Notes: generated by a model not told the origin, from the letters alone. Positions 41,620-50,642 are shown, numbered from the stretch's first letter. The stretch is DNA of 64,000 nt from Candidatus Gastranaerophilales bacterium (GCA_910587815.1 CAJUNK010000002.1:124001-188000), one strand, 5' to 3'. Numbers and translations are program-made.

Positions 41620-43503
41620 CTATACATTATAATTTGAAGTGAAAATTTGAGCGTCATCTTCACTATAGTGAATATCTTTTGCAGGTTTTCCGTTTTCAAA
41701 GAATGTCACACAATCAGGATATAACATTGAATCCGATTCAATATGATGATCAACACCATAATATGCTGCTATTGCCTTAATTGTGCCATCATCATTATGC
41801 ACAACACCCACCCTTGTGTCTCCATCTTTTCCAACATAAGATTCATCTATTCTGAATCGTTCTCCATCATTAAGATCAAAATATGTACCGCGAACCAAAG
41901 TATCTATCTTCAAATTTGCATCCTGGAAACAAGCAAGGCCATAGTTTCCAAATTGTTCATCCAATTCAGGATGTTGTTCGGCTAATTTTTTGCCATTACC
42001 CCAAGCTGTCATATCATCATTTTGATTAACTATTTTACCATCTTCAATAATTAAATAGCCATTAGGCGACCTTGGATCATACATATCACCAGGAACGATT
42101 AATTCATATTTTGTTATTTTATTATCTTCATCAAGATACATTTTTCCTATGGAATTATCAAATTCCATACTTCTGTCTGACAGTGTGATTTCTGTTTTTC
42201 CATCAGGTTTTGTCTCAATGGTTTTTAAAATCCTATCAATTACACCAAACTTTTTGGGCCCAGCATAAAATGATGTTTTTGTGCCACCATCTGTAAGTTT
42301 TTCTTTCTTCATTGTATAGGTGTGAATGGGTCTGCCAATTATTTTACCATCTTTATCTTCGTTTCTTTTGTAAAATTCAATAACTTCACGACCTTCTTCG
42401 TCTACATATTTTTTAGTATTCATCATTGCCCAAGAATTTTTTACACCAAAGTTAACGGTTTTATTTGGTTTTACACCCTTTTTACCATCGGTTAAAACTA
42501 AATCTTTCAAGACAGTGTTTATTTTTCCATTTTCATATTTTTTAATATGGGCAGGCACTTTATCATCTATATCATCAAAATGTGTAGCTTTTTTCAAAAT
42601 ACCATCTTCATACTGCATTATGGTTTTTTTCAAAATTCTTTCTACTTTTTCTCCTGGAGCGAATTCTTTGCCGGAATTTCCATTATAAACTACAACGACT
42701 TTCCCATTTAAAAGTTCGCCATTTTCATCATGGGCTTTGCCATCTTCACCCTTGAATGTGCCTTTAAATTCTTTGCCATTCATTTTTATAATAAATTTTT
42801 CATCTTTCAGCTGCTTGTTCTCATTAATTTTATCAACAAGCCCCATAGCACCTGTGCCTACAACTGCGCCAGCTGCAACACCTGCACCTGCTGTTCTTAA
42901 TTTATCAGCATTTTGCTTTGCTAAATTCAATATACCGTTAGGTTTGCCATCAACTGGAGCACCCGGAAGCACTATTTCATGCGAAAAATCTCCTTTCTTA
43001 GGTATATCGGTTTGTTTTGATTCTATTTTTACAGCTTCTGCTTTTAAATTTTCAATGGCTTCTGTATTTGTTTTAATTTTGCCTTTGGCTCCTTTTTTAA
43101 CTTTGCCATTAATTTTTCGTCCAAGCCTTTCTTTGGCTTTTTTTGGTGTTTGAATAGCAGCTTCAGTATTTTTAGCGGTATTTGCAGCTAAATCTTCAAC
43201 CGGAGCTTTTTCCTTTTTAGCATTTAGACTTTTTACAGATGTTTTTATGCTGTTAATTGTTTCAAGAGTTTTTTTCTTTAAAGCATTGCCCACTTTTTTC
43301 AGCTGAGAAATTATATTATCTTTTGCAAATGCCAATGCTTTTTGAACAGGTTTTGAATTTCTGTTTTTATACAGTGCTACACCGCCGACAACCGCACCTG
43401 TTGTGATAATTGCTGCTGCTGCAATCTTTTTTGCACCTTTTTTTTCATTGTTTTGGGGATTTAAATTACTATGGTATGCGCCATTAAAACTAATTGAATT
43501 CAT
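41620..43503 (-). CDS. F-x-G-tagged membrane protein with MORN-like repeats
   Basis: A 627-residue lineage-specific protein. The N-terminus is MNSISFNGAYHSN with the F-x-G tag, followed by a hydrophobic helix (about 28-46) and a Lys-rich stretch. A second Ala/Gly-rich helix (AGVAAGAVVGTGAMG, near 212-226) precedes a long beta-rich region with repeated YENGKI, DEDNKITKYE and FFENGKPAKDI segments, similar to MORN or antitoxin-type sheets. No enzyme motif is visible. It follows typA on the minus strand, after a structured repeat. I do not recognise the family. Confidence 0.72.
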   Translation of the reverse strand: MNSISFNGAYHSNLNPQNNEKKGAKKIAAAAIITTGAVVGGVALYKNRNSKPVQKALAFAKDNIISQLKKVGNALKKKTLETINSIKTSVKSLNAKKEKAPVEDLAANTAKNTEAAIQTPKKAKERLGRKINGKVKKGAKGKIKTNTEAIENLKAEAVKIESKQTDIPKKGDFSHEIVLPGAPVDGKPNGILNLAKQNADKLRTAGAGVAAGAVVGTGAMGLVDKINENKQLKDEKFIIKMNGKEFKGTFKGEDGKAHDENGELLNGKVVVVYNGNSGKEFAPGEKVERILKKTIMQYEDGILKKATHFDDIDDKVPAHIKKYENGKINTVLKDLVLTDGKKGVKPNKTVNFGVKNSWAMMNTKKYVDEEGREVIEFYKRNEDKDGKIIGRPIHTYTMKKEKLTDGGTKTSFYAGPKKFGVIDRILKTIETKPDGKTEITLSDRSMEFDNSIGKMYLDEDNKITKYELIVPGDMYDPRSPNGYLIIEDGKIVNQNDDMTAWGNGKKLAEQHPELDEQFGNYGLACFQDANLKIDTLVRGTYFDLNDGERFRIDESYVGKDGDTRVGVVHNDDGTIKAIAAYYGVDHHIESDSMLYPDCVTFFENGKPAKDIHYSEDDAQIFTSNYNV

Positions 43504-43601
43504 TAAAAAGTTTCCTTTTCTTCAACACATACAATAGAAATCCCGTAAATGTGAGAAATTGCCATGGTTATGGACATTTATTAAGAAATGTAAAGCTTTA
43601 T

Positions 43602-43750
43602 GCTCCTGTGGGTGCCACGTCCCGGTGGCCTCGCATCCTATCCCACAGGGATGACGTTATCTGTAGCACTCGTACCTTGTGCACGGCTAAGGCCTCGTCG
43701 CCCATCAATAGTTTAAAAATCAAAACGACGAGTTTTGATTTTTTCACCCT
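43602..43750 (-). repeat. Structured 3' repeat, copy C (after typA)
   Basis: Begins within about 5 nt of the typA stop (43754) on the same strand. A 12-bp hairpin AAAAATCAAAAC / GTTTTGATTTTT (43715-43743) takes the variable-stem position and may also terminate typA. GCGACGAGGCCTTAGC (43686-43701), ATAACGTCATC (43650-43660) and CACAGGAGC (43602-43610) match copy A2. CCTGTGGG / CCCACAGG and GCCAC / GTGGC form its 3' hairpin. Confidence 0.8.
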
Positions 43751-43753
43751 GGT

Positions 43754-45544
43754 TTATTTTATTTTTGTTAAATTTGCTTTTCTTATTCTTACATTTTCAG
43801 GGGTAACTTCCACAAGTTCATCTTCTGCAATATACTCAAGACAATCTTCCAAAGACATTAATCTTGGTGCTTGCAAAGTTACCATCACATCTGCGGTAGC
43901 ACTTCTCATATTGGTTAATTTTTTAGTTTTACAAATATTGACTGCAATATCCTGCGGCCTATTGCATTCGCCAATTATCATACCTTTATAAACTTTTGTT
44001 TTAGGCGTTACAAAAAATACTCCCCTATCTTCAAACTGATGAAGAGCGTATGGAATAGCTTCGCCTTCTTCAAATGCAATTAAAGAACCGTTTCTTGGTT
44101 TTGTAATTTCACCAGCGTATGTGTCATATTTTTCAAAAGTGTGATACATAATACCTTCACCTTTTGTCATTCTAATAAATTCGGACCGGAAACCAATTAA
44201 ACCACGCGCAGGAATAATAAAATCAATATTATTTCTTTTTATGCCTGATTCCATATTTTGCATTTGGCCTTTTCTTTGAGATATTTTTTCAATCACAGCC
44301 CCTGTGTATTCTTCAGGCACGTCTATAATTAAATTTTCATAAGGCTCAAGGGTTTCGCCGTTTGCATCCTTTTTGAAGATAACTTCAGGTTTTGAAACCT
44401 GAAATTCATAGCCTTCACGTCTCATTGTTTCAATTAATATACCAAGGTGAAGCTCACCCCTGCCTGAAACTCTGAAAACATCGGTAGAATCAGTATCTTC
44501 AACTCTTAAAGATACATTTTTTTCAAGTTCATAATAAAGACGTTTTCTAATTTGACGGCTTGTTACAAATTTTCCTTCAGTACCCGCAAAAGGAGAATTA
44601 TTTACACTGAAATTCATCTGCAATGTTGGTTCATCCACCTTTATTAAAGGTAATGCGGCAGGATTTACAACGCTTGACAGTGTTTCACCAATTTGAATAT
44701 CAGAAAAACCTGCAACACCAACAATATCACCAGATTCTGCTTCTTGGGTTTCAACACGTCCTAAATCTTTAAATTCAAATAATTTAACTATTTTACCCTT
44801 TTCAAAAGAGCCATCTGTTTTAATTAAAGTCACATTTTCGCCTGATTTCATCTTACCATTTATAATGCGACCGATTGCAATTCTTCCAACATAATCATTA
44901 TAATCAAGTGTTGTTGCCTGGAATTGCAATGTGGCTTCATCGTCCCCTTTTGGCGGCTTAATATTTTCTAAAATGCAATCAAGCAACGGTATCATATCTT
45001 TATTTTCATCAGCAAGCTCTTTTTTAGCAAATTTATGTAGAGAACTTGCATAAATTATTGGAAAATCAATCAATTCTTCATTATCAGTAAGTTCTGTAAA
45101 TAAATCAAATACTTTATCAATTGTACCGTTTGGGTCTGCCCCTTGTTTATCAATTTTATTTACAACAACAATTATCTTTAAACCCAATTCAAGCGCTTTT
45201 GAAAGCACAAACCTTGTCTGCGGCATAGGACCTTCTTGAGCATCCACAATAAGTAAAGCCCCATCAACCATACCAAGCACTCGTTCAACCTCTCCGCCGA
45301 AATCCGCGTGCCCAGGGGTGTCTACAACGTTGATTTTCACACCTTTATAATCAACAGAAATATTCTTTGATAAAATTGTAATTCCGCGTTCTTTTTCGAT
45401 ATCGTTATTATCTAAAACGCGCACACCTGCTTCCTGGTGCTCTTTAAAAACCCCGGTTTGCTGCAAAATACAGTCTACAAGCGTGGTTTTACCGTGGTCA
45501 ACGTGGGCAATAATTGCTATATTTCTAATATTCTTTTTTCTCAT
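43754..45544 (-). CDS. typA: Ribosome-associated GTPase TypA/BipA
   Basis: Translational GTPase related to EF-G that aids 50S assembly, especially in the cold. The 596 residues carry G1 AHVDHGKTTLVDCILQQTG, DTPGHADFGGEVER, NKIDKQGADP, the domain III block GRGELHLGILIETMRREGYE, and the TypA-specific C-terminal domain with RGLIGFRSEF and GECNRPQDIAVN. Length and motifs are canonical. A structured repeat follows its stop codon directly. Confidence 0.96.
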   Translation of the reverse strand: MRKKNIRNIAIIAHVDHGKTTLVDCILQQTGVFKEHQEAGVRVLDNNDIEKERGITILSKNISVDYKGVKINVVDTPGHADFGGEVERVLGMVDGALLIVDAQEGPMPQTRFVLSKALELGLKIIVVVNKIDKQGADPNGTIDKVFDLFTELTDNEELIDFPIIYASSLHKFAKKELADENKDMIPLLDCILENIKPPKGDDEATLQFQATTLDYNDYVGRIAIGRIINGKMKSGENVTLIKTDGSFEKGKIVKLFEFKDLGRVETQEAESGDIVGVAGFSDIQIGETLSSVVNPAALPLIKVDEPTLQMNFSVNNSPFAGTEGKFVTSRQIRKRLYYELEKNVSLRVEDTDSTDVFRVSGRGELHLGILIETMRREGYEFQVSKPEVIFKKDANGETLEPYENLIIDVPEEYTGAVIEKISQRKGQMQNMESGIKRNNIDFIIPARGLIGFRSEFIRMTKGEGIMYHTFEKYDTYAGEITKPRNGSLIAFEEGEAIPYALHQFEDRGVFFVTPKTKVYKGMIIGECNRPQDIAVNICKTKKLTNMRSATADVMVTLQAPRLMSLEDCLEYIAEDELVEVTPENVRIRKANLTKIK

Positions 45545-45623
45545 TGTTGTTAATTTCCGTCTAGTCTATGATAATACTTTCAATTTTACAAAAATAATTT
45601 TACAACAAAAAAATTAATTTGTA

Positions 45624-46133
45624 TTATGCATCAAAAATATTATCATCAGGATTATCTATGTACCTAACCATAGTAAGTCTGCCATTATCATCAAAATCAG
45701 CATCGATTTCATTATATGAGTTTGTATACCTTGCTTTGCCTATTATTTCGGATAGTTCAAGCTCTTTTTCCATCCATATACGACTATATTTCATTGATGC
45801 TTCGCTTTTACCAGCTTTATTAATCACTTTTTCAGCAACAATAGCATCTTTGCCTGTAAAAATATATGTATCTCCATCAACATTTTCAGTCACAATGCCT
45901 GTTTTTGGAGTATAATCACCTATTTTTGCGCGTAAAAATTTGCCTATTATGTTCAAGGCTTTTTTGTCAATTGCAGACGTTTTTTTACCTTCTATTGCAT
46001 TAATTATACTTTTTGTCTGCAAATCCATTTCAAAACCATCTTTACTGTATGGTGCAGATTCTGTATTTACCCTTATAACTTTACCAAAAGATGCATTATG
46101 CAAATTTCCGTAATCTATATTGTTTACTCTCAT
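45624..46133 (-). CDS. F-x-G-tagged hypothetical protein
   Basis: A 169-residue soluble protein with N-terminal MRVNNIDYGNLHNASFGKVIRV, a variant of the F-x-G tag (NASFGK). The rest alternates strands and helices: KSIINAIEGKKTSAIDKKALNIIGKFL, then a beta hairpin DGDTYIFTGKDAIVAEKVINKAG, and a last segment DADFDDNGRLTMVRYID. No signal peptide and no recognised domain. It is separated from typA by about 80 bp and from glyA (divergent) by 118 bp. Confidence 0.68.
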   Translation of the reverse strand: MRVNNIDYGNLHNASFGKVIRVNTESAPYSKDGFEMDLQTKSIINAIEGKKTSAIDKKALNIIGKFLRAKIGDYTPKTGIVTENVDGDTYIFTGKDAIVAEKVINKAGKSEASMKYSRIWMEKELELSEIIGKARYTNSYNEIDADFDDNGRLTMVRYIDNPDDNIFDA

Positions 46134-46251
46134 TTTTAAAAATTCCTTTACTCGTTTTTAATATGAAGGCTCCTGAATTTAATTATTTGCTAATAAAATT
46201 ATTTTTAAGGTAAAATAAAAAATAATTTATTATGTATGGAGGGGCAAAATA

Positions 46252-47487
46252 ATGGAATTAGATATTATAAAAAAGGCAGACCCTGAAGTTGCTGAATATA
46301 TTAAAAAGGAACTTGAAAGACAACAAAATACAATAGAATTAATTGCATCAGAAAATTTTACATCAACCGCTGTAATGGCAGCACAAGGAAGTGTTCTTAC
46401 AAATAAATATGCAGAAGGAAAACCATATAAAAGGTTTTATAATGGCTGTGAAAACGTTGATAAAATTGAAGAATTAGCACAAAAAAGATGCTGCGAATTA
46501 TTCCATTGCGACCATGCCAATGTTCAGCCGCATTCAGGAGCACAAGCTAATATGGCCGTTTTTTTATACGCACTTAAAGCAGGTGATACTGTTATGGGAA
46601 TGGATTTATCAAATGGCGGACATCTAACCCATGGTTCTCCTGTTAATTTTTCTGGAATGTATTTTAATATTGTAAGCTATGGCGTAAATGAAAATGGTGA
46701 AATAAATTATGATTCCCTGGAAGAACTTGCCCTTATACATAAACCAAAATTGATAATAGCAGGCGCTTCAAACTATTCAAAAATAATTGATTTTAAAAGA
46801 TTTAAAGAAATTGCAGATAAGGTTGGCGCATACCTTATGGCAGATATAGCGCACATTGCAGCACTTGTTGCCGCAGGCGAACATCCAAGCCCTGTACCTT
46901 ATGCAGATTTTGTAACAACAACCACCCACAAAACTCTAAGAGGCCCAAGGGGCGGTATTATAATGTGTAAAGAAGAGCATGCAGCAGGCATTGATAAAGC
47001 AGTATTCCCAGGAATTCAAGGTGGACCCTTAGAACATGTTATTGCAGCAAAAGCAATTGCGCTAAAAGAAGCACTTTCACCTGAATTTAAGGAATATGCA
47101 AAACAAATAATCATAAATGCAAAAACTTTATGCAAAACATTGATGGATGAAGGTATTGATATTGTGGGTTCAGATACCCAAAATCACCTGATGACAATAG
47201 ATTTAAGACGTTTTGATAAAACAGGAAAAGATATTGCAAATAAACTCGAAGAAGTGGGCATTACGGCAAATAAAAATACTGTTCCAAACGACCCTAAAAG
47301 TCCATTTGTAACATCAGGCGTCAGGATTGGCGTACCTGCTGCAACAACACGCGGTTTTAAAGAAAATGAAATGATACAAATCGGCAAAATTATAGCTGAT
47401 ACAATAAAAAATACTGATACAAAAGAAAATTTAAGACAAAGAACACTAGAATTGTGTCAAAAATTTCCTTTGTATCCAAATATATAA
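46252..47487 (+). CDS. glyA: Serine hydroxymethyltransferase
   Basis: PLP enzyme that interconverts serine and glycine and loads tetrahydrofolate with a one-carbon unit. The 411 residues have NTIELIASENFTS, YAEGKPYKRFYNGCENVD, QPHSGAQANMAV, the Schiff-base lysine in TTTHKTLRGPRGG, and FPGIQGGPLEHV. The ribosome site GGAGGGG precedes the ATG. A WecA/TagO-type gene follows on the same strand after 21 nt. Confidence 0.97.
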   Translation: MELDIIKKADPEVAEYIKKELERQQNTIELIASENFTSTAVMAAQGSVLTNKYAEGKPYKRFYNGCENVDKIEELAQKRCCELFHCDHANVQPHSGAQANMAVFLYALKAGDTVMGMDLSNGGHLTHGSPVNFSGMYFNIVSYGVNENGEINYDSLEELALIHKPKLIIAGASNYSKIIDFKRFKEIADKVGAYLMADIAHIAALVAAGEHPSPVPYADFVTTTTHKTLRGPRGGIIMCKEEHAAGIDKAVFPGIQGGPLEHVIAAKAIALKEALSPEFKEYAKQIIINAKTLCKTLMDEGIDIVGSDTQNHLMTIDLRRFDKTGKDIANKLEEVGITANKNTVPNDPKSPFVTSGVRIGVPAATTRGFKENEMIQIGKIIADTIKNTDTKENLRQRTLELCQKFPLYPNI

Positions 47488-47508
47488 TAATGGAGCAAAA
47501 AGACTGTT

Positions 47509-48555
47509 ATGATTAAACTAACACAGGCACAAATATTAGGCGCAATAATAGCTTATCTTTTAGGCGTTTTTATAGTTCCAATTGTCATATATTTTTCAGA
47601 CAAGGCAGGGCTTGTAGATGTTCCAAATGAAAGAAAAATCCATCATGGAAAAATATCCCGTCTTGGTGGTGTTGCCATTTGGCTTTCAATTATGTTGACA
47701 TTTTTATCTCTTGTTCTTTTAAGCCAATATCCTTCAGGACAATTGCTTTCAGGAATTATTGCGGGCGGTTCTTTAATGTTTCTTTTGGGGCTTGTAGATG
47801 ATATTTTTTGCCTAAATGCAAAATTTAAATTATTTATACAAATTGCAATAGCTACTATAGTAATCCTTTTAGGGGTTAGAATAGAAAGCATTTATATCCC
47901 ATTTTCAAACCCTGTAGAGCTTGGTTTTTGGTCTTATCCTATTTCTTTATTATGGATTGTAGGCATATCAAATGCCATAAATTTCATAGATGGTATTGAT
48001 GGGCTTGCTGGCAGTATTGTTACAATTAGTTCTTTTGCAATAGGAATTATTGCAATGGTTGTAACGCCTGCTCTTCCGATTCCTGCCCTTGTGGCATTCA
48101 TACTTTTGGGGGCAATGCTTGCATTTTTAACATACAATTACAACCCGGCAAAAATCTTTATGGGAGATTCAGGCGCACTTTATGCAGGCTTTTTGCTTGC
48201 AACACTTTCTATCACAGGGGTTGCAAAAACATCAGGACATTTAATGTATTTGCCTTTGTTAATTCTTGCAGTGCCTATGCTTGATGTAGCTTATTCAAGC
48301 ATAAGACGCATTATGAAAGGCCAAAGCCCTTTTGTTGCAGATTCAGAACACATACATCATAAATTATTACATGCCGGCCTTTCCCAGGATGCTGCGGTAT
48401 TACTTTTAGCATCAGTTTCTTTTGCTTGTGCCATTATTGCAATTTTAATTGCAGGTTCTTTGAGCAAATATTATATCTTTGCAATAGCTGTAATTTTGAT
48501 TTTATTTATCCTGAATATCGTATCAAAATCAATCAAAAAACGTCCTGAAGAATAA
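47509..48555 (+). CDS. WecA/TagO-type undecaprenyl-phosphate sugar-1-phosphate transferase
   Basis: Membrane enzyme of the MraY/WecA superfamily, 348 residues, about ten or eleven transmembrane helices. It transfers a HexNAc-1-phosphate (usually GlcNAc) from UDP to undecaprenyl phosphate, the first step of O-antigen or similar glycans. Motifs: the early DVPNERKIHHGKISRLGG, LGLVDD, NFIDGIDGLAGS, MGDSGALYAGFLLA, and the cytosolic EHIHHKLLHAGLS with the HIHH set typical of WecA. It is 21 nt after glyA. Substrate specificity is inferred from the family. Confidence 0.9.
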   Translation: MIKLTQAQILGAIIAYLLGVFIVPIVIYFSDKAGLVDVPNERKIHHGKISRLGGVAIWLSIMLTFLSLVLLSQYPSGQLLSGIIAGGSLMFLLGLVDDIFCLNAKFKLFIQIAIATIVILLGVRIESIYIPFSNPVELGFWSYPISLLWIVGISNAINFIDGIDGLAGSIVTISSFAIGIIAMVVTPALPIPALVAFILLGAMLAFLTYNYNPAKIFMGDSGALYAGFLLATLSITGVAKTSGHLMYLPLLILAVPMLDVAYSSIRRIMKGQSPFVADSEHIHHKLLHAGLSQDAAVLLLASVSFACAIIAILIAGSLSKYYIFAIAVILILFILNIVSKSIKKRPEE

Positions 48556-48575
48556 TATTAAAAAATCTATACAAT

Positions 48576-48604
48576 TTGACTTTTTGTAAAGATTTTTTTA
48601 TGCT
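48576..48604 (+). promoter_or_regulatory. Promoter of the 96-aa gene, candidate leaderless start
   Basis: TTGACT (48576-48581), a 17-nt spacer and TATGCT (48599-48604) predict transcription starting within a few bases of the ATG at 48614. No Shine-Dalgarno lies between. Confidence 0.55.
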
Positions 48605-48613
48605 TATAAATAA

Positions 48614-48904
48614 ATGAACAAACGTTGGTATGATGCAGAACCTGTTATAAAAAATGCCATTAATTTAATTCAAAATGCAGATAATGAAAAACAGAATTTA
48701 ATGGTTGATTTTATAATACGTGAAGCAAAAAACCTCGGTGTTGAGATAGAGGAAAAAACCTTTGATTGTTTTTGGCATAAAAGACAGGATGAAAGTGCAA
48801 AATATTTTATGGCGCTTGAATGTCTGAAAGCCATGGAGGATGAGGCAAAACGCGAATTAGCATTTAAAATAATTTCAGCGTTTAAAAATACACCACATAC
48901 ATAA
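48614..48904 (+). CDS. Conserved hypothetical protein, 96 aa
   Basis: A 96-residue helical, acidic protein (MNKRWYDAEPVIKNAINLIQNADNEKQNLMVDFIIREA...), ending in a phenylalanine- and lysine-rich helix. No membrane segment, metal motif or recognised domain. The opening WYDxDP-like stretch is reminiscent of short proteins I have seen in cyanobacteria, but that is a weak association. It lies between the WecA-type gene and the first spoIID, with a promoter of its own and no ribosome site before its ATG. Confidence 0.68.
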   Translation: MNKRWYDAEPVIKNAINLIQNADNEKQNLMVDFIIREAKNLGVEIEEKTFDCFWHKRQDESAKYFMALECLKAMEDEAKRELAFKIISAFKNTPHT

Positions 48905-48955
48905 ATACTGTATTTGTCTGATGACTATATATAAGGGTCTTACTAAAATTTAATT

Positions 48956-49834
48956 ATGAAAAAGTATTGCATCACATTAATAATTACAATTTTAACAATA
49001 TTATCCAATATTGGCCCTTGCCATGCCATAAAAATCGGCCTGGATGAAAATATTAAACAAACATACGTTGGAACTTCAAAAGCAGGGCAAATTTTAGACG
49101 GTAGAAGCAAAAAGCCTCTCTATTTCACAAAGGCCCTTGTTCCATACACAATAAAGGCACACAATGATGTAATTGTAATTAAAATCAATGGAAAATATTA
49201 CAGCCTTGGCACAAATTTTGTAATAATTCAAAATAAAGAACAAAAGGGTTTTCTTGCCACCAACAAAAAATGGTATAGGGGCGATATTATAATTTATAAC
49301 TATAATAAAAAACTTATAGTTGTAAATAATGTTCCTTTAGAAGAATATTTAATGGGTGTTGTGCCTTCTGAAATGCCCCCTGCGTGGAATATTGAAGCAC
49401 ACAAAGCTCAAGCAATTGCAGCAAGAAGCTATGCAATTGCAAACCTTGGAAAAAGAAAAACCATGGGCTATGACCTGAAGGATACTCCTCAAGATCAAAC
49501 TTACGGCGGTGCATCATCTGAAACAAAACAAACTACGCGTGCTGTCTTAGAAACAAGGGGAATAGTATTAACACATGATAGAAAAATAATTCCAGCATAC
49601 TATCATGCTTCATCAGGTGGCAAAACTGTTGGCTCAGGCGCTGTTTGGGCAAAAGATTTACCATATATTAAATCAGTTCCAGGATATGATGATGGCATAA
49701 GAAAAAATGGTCATGGCGTGGGAATGAGCCAACATGGCGCAAATAACCTTGCAAACAAAGGATATAACGCATATCAGATTTTAAATTATTTTTACAAAAA
49801 CGTAAAATTTTCAGTTACAAAGAACGAATACTAA
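48956..49834 (+). CDS. SpoIID/LytB-domain protein 1
   Basis: A 292-residue secreted cell-wall protein. Residues 1-24 are a signal peptide (MKKYCITLIITILTILSN, cleavage after CHA). The SpoIID fold follows: LEEYLMGVVPSEMPPAW (with the conserved Glu), AHKAQAIAARSYA, the ASSGGKTV loop, and the C-terminal HGVGMSQHGANNLA signature. SpoIID enzymes are lytic transglycosylases that act on denuded peptidoglycan; related LytB proteins modify amidases. In this non-sporulating setting a role in wall remodelling is more likely. A structured repeat follows its stop by 3 nt. Confidence 0.9.
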   Translation: MKKYCITLIITILTILSNIGPCHAIKIGLDENIKQTYVGTSKAGQILDGRSKKPLYFTKALVPYTIKAHNDVIVIKINGKYYSLGTNFVIIQNKEQKGFLATNKKWYRGDIIIYNYNKKLIVVNNVPLEEYLMGVVPSEMPPAWNIEAHKAQAIAARSYAIANLGKRKTMGYDLKDTPQDQTYGGASSETKQTTRAVLETRGIVLTHDRKIIPAYYHASSGGKTVGSGAVWAKDLPYIKSVPGYDDGIRKNGHGVGMSQHGANNLANKGYNAYQILNYFYKNVKFSVTKNEY

Positions 49835-49836
49835 AT

Positions 49837-49960
49837 ACGCAAGCCTGCGTTCTAAAGGGATAAACTCGAGTTTACGGCTGGAACATATACTATGGCAACA
49901 AGGCCTTAGCTGCGCACAAGATACAAGTGTTACAAATAATATCATACACAGAATAAGGAG
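49837..49960 (+). repeat. Structured 3' repeat, copy D
   Basis: Starts 3 nt after the spoIID stop with ACGCA / TGCGT. The variable stem is TAAAC / GTTTA. CTGGAACATA (49878-49887) and GGCCTTAGC (49902-49910) match copies A2 and C, and the next 45 nt align well with copy C (GCACAAG, AGTG, TCAT). The CACAGGAGC end is altered to CACAGAATAAGGAG. Confidence 0.7.
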
Positions 49961-49964
49961 GTTT

Positions 49965-50004
49965 TAGCCGCAGCGCAGCAATATTTAATTGCATGGGCGG
50001 ATAA
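49965..50004 (+). repeat. 40-nt hairpin repeat, copy 1
   Basis: TAGCCGCAGCGCAGCAAT...ATTGC...GGGCGGATAA, 38 of 40 bases identical to 50544-50583 behind hup. GCAAT / ATTGC and CCGC / GCGG pair; one change is in the loop. It follows copy D directly. The rest of the gap to hup (50005-50127) shows nothing further. Confidence 0.8.
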
Positions 50005-50127
50005 GCGCACAATCCTGGGTCTTGAACAAACTACGTTAAAAGCCATCATGGCGCCTTTTTGCACTGTTATAAAAAACGAAAAGTCACTGAAATTAGTACA
50101 TTTAAATGTTAAATTTACTTAAAACAC

Positions 50128-50155
50128 TTGCAAATAAAGGATAAAGAGATATAAT
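50128..50155 (+). promoter_or_regulatory. Promoter of hup
   Basis: TTGCAA (50128-50133), 16-nt spacer, TATAAT (50150-50155), about 33 nt before the hup ATG. Confidence 0.7.
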
Positions 50156-50188
50156 AAAGTAGTAAATTTAAAGAAAGGGTTCAAAGGA

Positions 50189-50461
50189 ATGAACAAAGAA
50201 GAATTAGTAAAAGAAGTTTCACAACAAGCAAAATTATCACAAAAACAAACTACAGAAGTTATAGCAGCGCTTCTTGACACAATTGAAAAAACAGTTTCAA
50301 AAGGTAAAAAAGTTACTTTAGTAGGTTTTGGTACTTTTGAATCTAGAAAACGTGCAGCTAGAACAGGCCGCAACCCACAAACAGGTAAAGAAATTAAAAT
50401 TGCTGCAAAAACTGTTCCTGCATTTTCTGCTGGTAAAAAATTCAAAGAATTAGTTAAATAA
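50189..50461 (+). CDS. hup: HU-family DNA-binding protein
   Basis: Abundant nucleoid protein that bends DNA, 90 residues, acting as a dimer. The helical N-terminus MNKEELVKEVSQQAKLSQKQ, the VTLVGFGTFESRKRAARTGRNPQTGKEI signature arm and the KELVK C-terminus are textbook HU. Its own promoter and AAAGGA-type ribosome site precede it. The transcript continues into a 180-nt highly structured 3' region and a strong terminator. Confidence 0.96.
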   Translation: MNKEELVKEVSQQAKLSQKQTTEVIAALLDTIEKTVSKGKKVTLVGFGTFESRKRAARTGRNPQTGKEIKIAAKTVPAFSAGKKFKELVK

Positions 50462-50463
50462 AA

Positions 50464-50640
50464 ACGCGCAAGCCGAGGCTCCCAATGACAATGGCGATGA
50501 GCCATTGGAATGGAGCTGTACGGTGCCGCCGTTGCGCAGGCTATAGCCGCAGCGCAGCAATCTTTAATTGCACGGGCGGATAAAACGTGCGAGCCAGGGT
50601 TCCCAACAAATTTACGGGAACCGAGCGCAAAAATAATTCT
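50464..50640 (+). repeat. Structured 3' region behind hup (copy E)
   Basis: Begins 3 nt past the stop. ACGCGCAAGCC and, later, ACGTGCGAGCC (from 50585) start two related modules, each with a closed stem: GGCTCC / GGAGCT around CCAATG / CATTGG, and GGTTCCC / GGGAACC (about 50599-50622). Between them lies the second copy of the 40-nt hairpin (50544-50583). The GTTCCCAA...GGAAC plan is like that of copies A and D, but the GGCCTTAGC block is missing. Confidence 0.65.
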
Positions 50641-50642
50641 TT

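Noticed and set aside
43602..43750. RNase P RNA, tmRNA, SRP RNA or a riboswitch
   Set aside because: The conserved cores of those RNAs are not visible, and the element lies after stop codons in multiple copies rather than as a single gene or upstream of a regulated gene.
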